In this document: positions 17,087-24,390 of the stretch, piece after piece
Numbering within the stretch: position 1 is the stretch's first letter
How the letters are laid out: each line of letters opens with the position of its first letter
Assembly (NCBI RefSeq): GCF_007829335.1
Contig: NZ_VIWO01000001.1
Coordinates: 1,364,001-1,428,000, forward strand
Direction of reading: 5' to 3'
DNA from: Chitinophaga polysaccharea
Lineage (GTDB): Bacteria; Bacteroidota; Bacteroidia; Chitinophagales; Chitinophagaceae
Length of the DNA: 64,000 nt
Translations under genes and position numbers: made by a program
Notes under the pieces: model-generated
Databases searched by the model: none
What the model was told of the DNA's origin: nothing
The model's input: the letters and a program-made list of their open reading frames with translations, nothing else

Positions 17087-17175
17087 GGAGAGATGCCTGA
17101 GTGGCCGAAAGGAACGGTTTGCTAAACCGTCGTACGGGTTAAACTGTACCGAGGGTTCGAATCCCTCTCTCTCCG
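17087..17175 (+). tRNA. tRNA-Ser (anticodon GCT)
   Basis: 89-base class II tRNA. Acceptor stem GGAGAGA/TCTCTCC with discriminator G, anticodon arm ACGGT-TTGCTAA-ACCGT giving anticodon GCT for AGC/AGU codons, a long variable arm, and the T-arm GGGTTCGAATCCC. CCA is not encoded. A promoter precedes it and a terminator follows. Confidence 0.97.
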
Positions 17176-17199
17176 CAAAGAAGCATATCTAAAATAGCT

Positions 17200-17235
17200 A
17201 AAGCTTGTAGAACATGGTTTTACAAGCTTTTTTTA
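17200..17235 (+). terminator. tRNA-Ser terminator
   Basis: Stem AAGCTTGTA/TACAAGCTT (9 bp) with an 11-base loop and a run of T, 25 bases after the tRNA. Confidence 0.88.
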
Positions 17236-17305
17236 TTATATTACGAACCAATCATTTATCTATACCAAGGTTCGATATTTTATTCTACTATTCCAGTTGA
17301 TTTCA

Positions 17306-17389
17306 TCCAGGATTTTTGTCAACCCGCCCCAGTAATCGACAGATATAATAAGCATCATCATCCGAAATCGAATGACGTATACGCAAACC
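17306..17389 (-). pseudogene. Possible relic of a DnaQ-like 3'-5' exonuclease
   Basis: A 28-codon open stretch on the minus strand, closed by stops on both sides, contains RHSISDDDAYYICRLLGRV. This resembles the Exo III motif of DnaQ/RNase T-type exonucleases (H-x4-D followed by A and a helix). No start codon or other exonuclease motif is intact around it. The rest of 17236-17642 holds no gene I can support. It could be chance; the call rests on one motif. Confidence 0.3.
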
Positions 17390-17642
17390 TCAAAATAATT
17401 ATCTATATGCATTACAGGCAATCGATGATCACTCAACAGGCATCCACGCGCATGAAAGACAATAGTGAGGATGCAGTCGCATCTACATAATTGCCCTTCA
17501 TACGGAGCACGGCACAGCTACATCTTCAGGATGCGGAAGTTGATCCCGCGTCAATCATACCAAGAATCAGTATTACCGGAATAAGACCAGGCGCTGCTAA
17601 TTAAGCATACACAGCCCACGTGGCGGAAAAATTGATTGTTGA

Positions 17643-18689
17643 ATGAGTACTTTTCCTGCAACTATTGATAGTAGTATTGCAAAGGGAATATCTTTTCTAT
17701 CCAGGCACCAGCTTCATCACGGAGAATTTCTCAATTATGTATCCAATAGAGAAGATATAACCGGGGCATGCTCCTCCATAAGCATTACTTATAATACATC
17801 GCTTATCTGTTACTCCCTGTCTTTTTTATCTGATTATCCGGAAGCGGAGGAAATGATAAAAAAGTCGATTCATTTTTTAACTGCCCACCGGCAATATGGG
17901 GTATGGAACTTTCTTAGTAAAACACAAATAATGTTTCCCTGGCTGCCATTTGACGTGGATAGCACTTCCCTGGCTGCATGGGTATTGAGGGAACGGAATC
18001 TGCATCAGGAGAGCGACAGGATAGCCACCAGGATCGTATTGGCCAATCGAAACCGGAAGGGGCTTTTTTATACCTGGATAGTACCCAGGCTAAGTTCGTC
18101 CTACAGCCTGCGTTTTTTGCGTATCGCAGCACATGTTTTATTCAGTCCTGTATGGCATTTCGTTTACTGGTATCAAACCAATTGCAGCTATTCTGATATA
18201 GATGCCGGCATCAATGCCAATGTTTTGTTTTATCTGGGAGATATACCAGCAACGCAACCGGTGGTGGATCTCCTTGTCAATATCATCCGGGAAAATAAGG
18301 AAGCTACCTGCGATAAATGGTATAATAACCCATTTGTAATCTATTATTTTTTCTCACGGAATTATTGCCATGGTATCCATAAACTAGAGGCTATCCGGCA
18401 ACCTATTATTGACAGGATACTTTCCCTTGCACACCGTGATGGTAGGTTGGGTAGTACTTTGCTGGATACGGCGCTCGGGGTATGTACCTTGCTGAATCTA
18501 CATCACAGTTCGTTGGTATCAGACAAAGCAGTGCAATATATTATCTCCGCGCAATACGAATATGGAAGCTGGGAGCGATGGTCGCATTATACCGCCGGCA
18601 ATGAACATACACATTTTGGATCGGAAGAAATCACTACTGCTTTTTGTCTGGAAGCCCTGGTGAGATATCGGAAAAGTAAAATAGAATGA
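17643..18689 (+). CDS. Terpene-cyclase/prenyltransferase-like alpha-alpha toroid protein
   Basis: A 348-residue protein with the repeated helical pattern of the squalene-hopene cyclase/prenyltransferase-beta superfamily: QW-like words YGVWNF (residues 85-90) and YGSWERW near the C-terminus, each after a helix such as KSIHFLTAHRQ or KAVQYIISAQ. FDVDSTSLAAWVL (around residues 103-115) takes the place of the DxDD proton donor of class II cyclases, with serine for the second aspartate of the pair. At this length it is a single-domain toroid, shorter than true squalene cyclases. No signal peptide. First gene of a cluster with GT4, GT2 and UbiA genes, suggesting lipid or terpenoid tailoring; catalysis is uncertain. 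Confidence 0.65.
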   Translation: MSTFPATIDSSIAKGISFLSRHQLHHGEFLNYVSNREDITGACSSISITYNTSLICYSLSFLSDYPEAEEMIKKSIHFLTAHRQYGVWNFLSKTQIMFPWLPFDVDSTSLAAWVLRERNLHQESDRIATRIVLANRNRKGLFYTWIVPRLSSSYSLRFLRIAAHVLFSPVWHFVYWYQTNCSYSDIDAGINANVLFYLGDIPATQPVVDLLVNIIRENKEATCDKWYNNPFVIYYFFSRNYCHGIHKLEAIRQPIIDRILSLAHRDGRLGSTLLDTALGVCTLLNLHHSSLVSDKAVQYIISAQYEYGSWERWSHYTAGNEHTHFGSEEITTAFCLEALVRYRKSKIE

Positions 18690-18713
18690 TTTACTGCCAA
18701 AAATAATCAGCTA

Positions 18714-19895
18714 ATGAAAAGTATACGCCGAATTGCGATTATTACCAGTTGTGAAGATGATTGGGGAGGCTGTGAGGAGCTATGGTGTAGAAGTATTCCC
18801 TACCTGCAGCAAGCAGGATATACCTTATCCGTAATTAGAAAAAAACTTAACAGGCAGCATCCGGAATTTATCCGATTGGCCAAAACAGGTGTAACCCTTT
18901 TTGATTTGTGTACTTTTTCGAAAGAAGATAAGGTACATAAAGCAGCAAAGTTACTATATAAGATATATGGAAAGTTATTTGGTGTTGAATACATTTTATC
19001 CCCGCCATACCGGTTTAAAAAATGGCTCAAGAACAATACACCCACGCTTGTAATAGTAAGTCAAAGTATCAACTTCGACGGACTTAGGTATGCCAGTGTA
19101 TGTCATGAGTTGGGTATTCACTATGTGATTGTATCGCATAAAGCGGTAGATTTTTACTGGCCGGCCCAAAGTGACCGAAAATATATGATCAGGGTGTTTA
19201 GAGATGCCCTGCATTGCTTTTTTGTGTCAAAGCATAACCTGTTGCTGACGGAAGAGCAGTTTGGCATACGCTTTAATAATGCCTCGGTCATCTTTAACCC
19301 ATTACGAGTAGAGCGCTTGGTCCCTTATCCCCAAGTGGTGAACGAATTCCGGCTGGCCTGTGTAGGACGGTTGTTCCTCTTGGATAAAGGGCAGGACATT
19401 TTAATAAGAATTATGGCAAGCCCTCTTTGGAAGAATAGAAACTTGAAAATATCCTTTATCGGGAAAGGAATAGACGAAGAAGGATTAAAAGAGATGGCGG
19501 CCTTATTAAACGTTGATAAGGTTGAATTTAAAGGACAGATAACTGATTTCAGCAAGATCTGTGAAGAGCACCATGCATTTATACTACCATCCCGTAGCGA
19601 AGGAATGCCATTGGTAATCGTGGAGGCCATGGCCGCAGGCCGAATGGTAATTGCCAGTAAAGCCGGCGGGAACGGTGAAATGATAGAGGAAGGGGTTACC
19701 GGCTACCTGGGGCTGGCAAGTGAACCGGATTTTGAAGCAGCGATGGAGCGCGCCTGGAATAACCGGCATCGCTGGCATCTCATGGGGCTTGCGGCCTCTC
19801 AGCGTATAGCCCACCGTATCCCTTTATCTCCGGAATCGGTATTTGCGAAGAAAATAATTTCACTCACGGACAGGCAGGTCTTTTCAAGCATCTGA
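18714..19895 (+). CDS. Glycosyltransferase family 4
   Basis: A 393-residue GT-B glycosyltransferase. The C-terminal half is typical: RLACVGRLFLLDKGQDILI, KISFIGKG, and the donor-binding E-x7-E segment SRSEGMPLVIVEAMAAG followed by GGNGEMIEEGVTGYL. The N-terminal acceptor half opens with RIAIITSCEDDWGGCEELWCRS, a variant of the glycine-rich acceptor loop. It would transfer a nucleotide-activated sugar at the membrane face. It lies 24 bases after the toroid protein and 6 bases before a GT2 gene in the same operon. Confidence 0.88.
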   Translation: MKSIRRIAIITSCEDDWGGCEELWCRSIPYLQQAGYTLSVIRKKLNRQHPEFIRLAKTGVTLFDLCTFSKEDKVHKAAKLLYKIYGKLFGVEYILSPPYRFKKWLKNNTPTLVIVSQSINFDGLRYASVCHELGIHYVIVSHKAVDFYWPAQSDRKYMIRVFRDALHCFFVSKHNLLLTEEQFGIRFNNASVIFNPLRVERLVPYPQVVNEFRLACVGRLFLLDKGQDILIRIMASPLWKNRNLKISFIGKGIDEEGLKEMAALLNVDKVEFKGQITDFSKICEEHHAFILPSRSEGMPLVIVEAMAAGRMVIASKAGGNGEMIEEGVTGYLGLASEPDFEAAMERAWNNRHRWHLMGLAASQRIAHRIPLSPESVFAKKIISLTDRQVFSSI

Positions 19896-19901
19896 GCTAA
19901 C

Positions 19902-21002
19902 ATGGGCAAACAAGTGAACATAAATTTTTATCATCGAATTGTATATCCAATGAATGACTCGATTACATTCCCTCTGGTATCCGTTATTATTCCCACCTAC
20001 AATAGGGCGGCCTCAATCAGTGATGCTATAGAAAGCGTGCTTTATCAAACTTATCCCAATGTACAGTTGATCGTAGTAGACGATGGATCTACAGATCTAA
20101 CTGAGGAGCTGGTGCGCAAATACAAAGAGGCGGAATACATTCTGCAGACGCACGGTGGGCAAGGTAAAGCCCGTAATAATGGGCTGGCGTATGCGCAGGG
20201 CAGTTATATTGCCTCCCTTGACTCCGATGATATATGGCACCCTTGCTTTTTGGAAAAGTGTATTGCGCAACTGGAAAAGCAACAACTCGATTTCGTATTT
20301 GCCAACTGGTTGCACGTTAAAGATGAGCGACGGGGGTACGACTTTTTTCTGCATGCCAGGTTCCTGCATCCATATGCACATGGTAAAAATGACGCGTGGA
20401 TAAATCTGGATAATGAGCAATTAAGATCATTATATACCGATGTATGTCCATCTCCGTCATCGTCGCTGGTACTTCGCCGATCTTCCATGAAAAATGGATG
20501 GAATGACCAAGTGAATATTGCCGATGATTGGTGTTTGCTGCTGGATATTATATTGTCGAAAGCATGCAAGGCATCCTTTACTTTTGAAAGGCTATGGATT
20601 AAACAAAGAGACGGAAAGAATATTTGTGATGGCCGGGACTATTTTGAATTAATGGAATTATTGTATGGAAAGGATTTGGAAACTGTTCTCGCGTTATTCA
20701 GCCATAAACTGACTGAAGAGGAATTGGGTACAATTCGGTATAATAGGGCTAAAGCATTCATTTGCTATGCCATCAGGCAATTTAAGAGAAGAATTGTCGC
20801 CTCAAAAAGTATACGAATGCCATTCAAAAGACCGCCCATCTCTTCTTCTGTTTTTTTATTAGTTATTATTGAATTGACAAAAATGAGAATCAGGAAAGTA
20901 TGGAGTAAATATGTGAGGAAAAAAGCTCCATATACAATGGACCTGATACCTATACCAGATTTTACGATAAATGGCAAATTAAATGCTTCCTCCAGGACGT
21001 AA
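19902..21002 (+). CDS. Glycosyltransferase family 2
   Basis: A 366-residue GT-A glycosyltransferase. SVIIPTYNRAASISDAIESVLYQ is followed by IVVDDGSTD, GQGKARNNGL and the metal-binding ASLDSDDIW. The C-terminal 90 residues are basic (KRRIVASKSIRMPFKRPP and further on KYVRKKAPY), which may hold the enzyme at the membrane. ATG 19902 gives the longest frame; MNDSITFP at 19950 starts closer to the fold and is possible. It ends just before the UbiA gene. Confidence 0.87.
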   Translation: MGKQVNINFYHRIVYPMNDSITFPLVSVIIPTYNRAASISDAIESVLYQTYPNVQLIVVDDGSTDLTEELVRKYKEAEYILQTHGGQGKARNNGLAYAQGSYIASLDSDDIWHPCFLEKCIAQLEKQQLDFVFANWLHVKDERRGYDFFLHARFLHPYAHGKNDAWINLDNEQLRSLYTDVCPSPSSSLVLRRSSMKNGWNDQVNIADDWCLLLDIILSKACKASFTFERLWIKQRDGKNICDGRDYFELMELLYGKDLETVLALFSHKLTEEELGTIRYNRAKAFICYAIRQFKRRIVASKSIRMPFKRPPISSSVFLLVIIELTKMRIRKVWSKYVRKKAPYTMDLIPIPDFTINGKLNASSRT

Positions 21003-21012
21003 AATTATCAGT

Positions 21013-22050
21013 ATGCGATTCAGAAAAATCATCCGGATGCATGATTGGTGGATCAGTAAAATGGCGCCGGTATTGGCAGTAGGATATGCTACTGTTGCGA
21101 TGAATAATGGCTCTTTGTTTAAGTCAATTACCGGGATACTGATTGTCTTGTCTTCATTGATAGTAGGGGCAATTTATGTGAGCATTATCAATGATGTAAC
21201 AGATATTGCCATCGACAACCAGGCCGGTAAGTATAATTATATGGCACGGCTGCCGGCATCATTTCGGATCATGATTCCGCTGTGCTGTGTATTGGGAGGC
21301 ATTGCATTTATGTGTTTTTTTTATCCGGATATACCGTCTCTCCTATGGTATGGCTTATCGTGGATCGCCTTTAGTTTGTATTCTTTCCCACCTGTACGCC
21401 TTAAAGAGAGAGGAATATTGGGTGTATTGGCAGATGCAGGGGGAGCACATCTCTTCCCTACCTGCCTGATGGTGGCGGCTGTCAGCTATTTCATGCATTG
21501 GAAAGTTGAGTTTTACTGGTTCATGATTGTGGCAGTGTGGGCATTGGCATTGGGATTGCGCGGGATTTTGTGGCACCAGTTTCGCGACCGTAATAATGAT
21601 TTGCTGACGGGCGTAAATACTTATGCCACGAGCATAAATCCTCAACAATTTAAATACTGGCAACGGGTTATACTGGTTTTTGAAGTATTGGCTTTATTTA
21701 TTATACTACTGATGCTCCACTACTGGATGGTGGGAACAGGATTGCTATTGTACCTGGTATGGTCATTACTTCAATATAAATTATCAGGAAGGAAGCCCGT
21801 TATTATACAGTCCGTATATAATAGCAATACTCTGTTGGTAATGACAACCTATTACCAGGTTTTCTTCCCGCTTTCATTATTGATAAAGTTTGCCATTGAT
21901 CAACCTGCCGGCTGGTGGGTATTGATGCTACATCTGTTGTTATTTTCCAGATACTTGCTAGAAACTTTCCGCCCTGTATTTAACATTAATAATTATCGGC
22001 GGCTATGGCGGCTGCGTAGGCAAGTTGTTAAAGCCGGTGATGTTATATAG
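21013..22050 (+). CDS. UbiA family prenyltransferase
   Basis: A 345-residue polytopic membrane prenyltransferase (about eight or nine helices). Both aspartate-rich motifs are intact: NDVTDIAIDNQAGK (NDxxDxxxD) and, in the second half, DRNNDLLTG (DxxxD). The UbiA-type YSFPPVRLKERG lies between them. It should join a polyprenyl chain to an acceptor, or, in some relatives, cyclise it. The ATG at 21013 avoids a 20-base overlap with GT2, though MLPPGRKIIS at 20983 is also open. It ends the four-gene cluster; acceptor unknown. Confidence 0.85.
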   Translation: MRFRKIIRMHDWWISKMAPVLAVGYATVAMNNGSLFKSITGILIVLSSLIVGAIYVSIINDVTDIAIDNQAGKYNYMARLPASFRIMIPLCCVLGGIAFMCFFYPDIPSLLWYGLSWIAFSLYSFPPVRLKERGILGVLADAGGAHLFPTCLMVAAVSYFMHWKVEFYWFMIVAVWALALGLRGILWHQFRDRNNDLLTGVNTYATSINPQQFKYWQRVILVFEVLALFIILLMLHYWMVGTGLLLYLVWSLLQYKLSGRKPVIIQSVYNSNTLLVMTTYYQVFFPLSLLIKFAIDQPAGWWVLMLHLLLFSRYLLETFRPVFNINNYRRLWRLRRQVVKAGDVI

Positions 22051-22057
22051 TACGTTA

Positions 22058-23437
22058 TCATGACACTATCTCTTCCGTAAACCCACTCTTATCCGTAATC
22101 GTTCCACCATTATTCACCAACACCTGGCCTGATTTCGCCCCTGCTGTTACATTGGTGAGCGGCGTACTTCCGCCGGCACTCACTACAATAGCATGGGCAT
22201 TCGGTCCCTGGGCGCTGATCAGACCTGCTACCTGGATATGTTCCAGTTTACCTCCATCGATCGTATAGGCATCTACGTTAGCACCGTAGGTGGTAATATC
22301 TCCCTGTACGGCAAAACTTTCAACTGCACCGCCAGGTTTGATACTGAAAGCTATGGCGGGGAGCGGCATGAGTACACCTTTTACGAGGGTGTTGCCAATA
22401 CCGCCATGGGTCGTAATATTTTCCGCAATGTGGATACTGCCGATAGGTTTACTGATTTGTATGCCGATGGAGCCATCGCCGTGGGTGGTAATGGATTTGA
22501 GATGAATGTTTTTAACGGTGCCGTCATATTGATTGAAGCCCCGGGCACCTGGTCCATGGGTAATGATTTCTTTTTTGGCAGTGAAAGTATCCACGGTGCC
22601 GAAGTTAACGAAGCCAATGCCGCTGGGACCATGAGAGATTAGCTGTTCCTGGGCAGTCCAGGTATCTACAGCGCCCCAGGTGTCGAGTACCATATCATTT
22701 ACGCCATAGGTTACAATTTCGCCGTGATGAACTACTGTTTTCGCTTTTACCCCAAATACAATAAACACGGCCGCGGTGATCATATCGGCAGTGCCGTAAG
22801 GAAGCATGCCGTTGGAATAGATTGCGCCCGTAGTGAGTTTTTGAAGGGTAACCCATCCCCCGTTATCACCAAATCCGCTGATGAAAATTCCTGAGCCAAT
22901 GACCGGGGCATTTTTCCGGCCTATTGTGATATCAGTCAACCGGGCCTCGATGTGGCTGGCGGTATCTCCATTAAAATTATATACGGTAAAAGCACCCTGG
23001 TAAACATTTACCCCGTATTTCTGTGGTTGTTCGCTGTAGCGGCGGGCATCGCAGGACACAATGTCTATGTCACCGGCGTGCAGTACCAGGCGATGGGTAC
23101 CTTGCCGTATCATCACCGATACCTGCCCGGTAATACATAGATTATGCAATGTGATCGTGCCCATATCAGGGTGACCAGTATGCGAAAAAATAGCCCTGCA
23201 GGAAGGAGTAGTCATAATGGTCAGGTCTCTGATGGTGTTATTGGCAGTGATGCCAATGCCATCACTGTTATTAAAGCTGAGCATACATTTATCCTTATCG
23301 GTGCCACAGAGCGTATAGCCAGGTGGCAGCGTAATAGCATATGGACAAAGAATAGACGTTTGCAGTTGCAGGGTTTGAGGCTGATGATGGGCCAGTGCGG
23401 TTAGCAGGTCGGTTAGCGAAGTTATTTTGGTAGTCAT
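22058..23437 (-). CDS. Beta-helix repeat protein of unknown function
   Basis: A 459-residue protein starting at MTTKITSLTDLLTALA (ATG 23437); the open frame continues upstream, but that part overlaps a transporter relic. Residues 1-130 contain TLPPGYTLCGTD and IRDLTIMTT, typical of pectin-lyase-like right-handed beta-helices. The second half repeats about every 24-26 residues around (I/L)xTHGxGxxG: LISHGPSGIGFV, IITHGPGARGFN, SITTHGDGSIGI, NITTHGGIGN, DITTYGANVDAY, LISAQGPNAHAI. No signal peptide, which is unusual for such a fold. I do not recognise a named family. Confidence 0.6.
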   Translation of the reverse strand: MTTKITSLTDLLTALAHHQPQTLQLQTSILCPYAITLPPGYTLCGTDKDKCMLSFNNSDGIGITANNTIRDLTIMTTPSCRAIFSHTGHPDMGTITLHNLCITGQVSVMIRQGTHRLVLHAGDIDIVSCDARRYSEQPQKYGVNVYQGAFTVYNFNGDTASHIEARLTDITIGRKNAPVIGSGIFISGFGDNGGWVTLQKLTTGAIYSNGMLPYGTADMITAAVFIVFGVKAKTVVHHGEIVTYGVNDMVLDTWGAVDTWTAQEQLISHGPSGIGFVNFGTVDTFTAKKEIITHGPGARGFNQYDGTVKNIHLKSITTHGDGSIGIQISKPIGSIHIAENITTHGGIGNTLVKGVLMPLPAIAFSIKPGGAVESFAVQGDITTYGANVDAYTIDGGKLEHIQVAGLISAQGPNAHAIVVSAGGSTPLTNVTAGAKSGQVLVNNGGTITDKSGFTEEIVS

Positions 23438-23484
23438 AACAGAGGATGTTGGTTCATTAATAACGCGCTGCCCGGCAAATAGTT

Positions 23485-23661
23485 TTACAGCAAGAGATGG
23501 CGCAATAATCCGGACAATACGCTGAGACCTACCAGGTACAGGATATTGATCCGGTATCGCTGAAGGAGTACCAGGGAGATAATGATCCAGGCCGTTGCCC
23601 ACTGAATACCAGGTAAAAAGTTTGTTTTTGACGCCTTATTTAGGCTCTTTTTGAGAAGATT
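23485..23661 (-). pseudogene. Relic of a membrane transporter tail (ChrA-like)
   Basis: A minus-strand frame without a start codon, bounded by a stop at 23662, ends at 23485. Its last 39 residues (QWATAWIIISLVLLQ, RYRININ-like turn, then LYLVGLSVLSGLL) form two membrane helices joined by RYRINI. That arrangement resembles the C-terminal end of chromate transporters. The rest of the gene is missing. Nothing else is seen between 23438 and 23793. Confidence 0.4.
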
Positions 23662-23793
23662 TTAAAAGATGAATTCGTACTTTTTATAGGAAGCTGTTTT
23701 TCTTTTTAAGCAGATTTTAAGCCCCGGTTCGCCAGGTTCTGATGCACTGGCAAGAAAATTGGATTACGGGCCATACAAAAACAAATTACACAC

Positions 23794-24201
23794 ATGAAAA
23801 AGTTAATTGCTGCAATCGCCATCATGCTGGCGGTGTCTCCCGTTTTCGCACAAACAGCTACACCTGCCCCTGCTGCCGCCAAACAGGCGCCTGCTAAAGC
23901 CCCTGCTGCCCCTAAAGTATTACCAGCTCCGGAAAAACGCGCTATCGCCTACACAGATGAATTAAAGACGAAATTAAATCTCACAGATGATCAATATAAA
24001 AAAGTGCTGGATGTAAATACAGAATGCATCCGTCGTAAAGATGCGGCCAAGGCAAGCGGACAAAAAGGTGGTTTTAAAGAAATTTCGGCCTACCGTAAAC
24101 AACAATTCCAGACCATTCTGACGCCTGATCAGCTGGCAAAGCTGAAGGATATAAATGCTCAGCATGCACAGAAAGGAGCAAAAACAGATGGAGAAAAATA
24201 G
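23794..24201 (+). CDS. Small exported protein with LTxxQ motifs (Spy-like)
   Basis: A 135-residue protein. Signal peptide MKKLIAAIAIMLAVSPVFAQ, then an alanine/proline-rich linker of about 30 residues, then a helical domain with two LTxxQ motifs: LNLTDDQYKKVLDVN and ILTPDQLAKLKDIN. Paired LTxxQ helices occur in CpxP/Spy-type periplasmic chaperones and in small Bacteroidota proteins of unknown role. A similar but unlinked small protein is encoded at 38720-39106. Monocistronic with a strong terminator. Confidence 0.72.
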   Translation: MKKLIAAIAIMLAVSPVFAQTATPAPAAAKQAPAKAPAAPKVLPAPEKRAIAYTDELKTKLNLTDDQYKKVLDVNTECIRRKDAAKASGQKGGFKEISAYRKQQFQTILTPDQLAKLKDINAQHAQKGAKTDGEK

Positions 24202-24223
24202 CCAGTTATAGAACAGTTATAAG

Positions 24224-24255
24224 AAGGGAACAGTACTGCTGTTCCCTTTTTTTGT
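24224..24255 (+). terminator. Terminator after the Spy-like gene
   Basis: Stem AAGGGAACAG/CTGTTCCCTT (10 bp), five-base loop, then TTTTTTT. Confidence 0.92.
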
Positions 24256-24390
24256 ATACAATACCGGACGGGACATGTGCTACTTTCGAACAATTGCATA
24301 AATTTTATATGTATAAGTGGTTTGTCTAAAATTATTTTAATTATTGGCACCGTATTTTCGCCCCGAAAAAGTATCTCAATACATTAGGGT

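Noticed and set aside
22193..22642. 149-codon plus-strand frame opposite the beta-helix gene
   Set aside because: Antisense shadow produced by the repeats; no homology pattern, and the minus-strand frame explains the repeats.
23438..23602. N-terminal extension of the beta-helix protein
   Set aside because: It lacks a secretion signal or domain and overlaps the transporter relic in another frame; ATG at 23437 fits better.
17087..23793. Genomic island integrated at tRNA-Ser
   Set aside because: No integrase and no repeat of the tRNA-Ser 3' end was found downstream; the cluster could be native.
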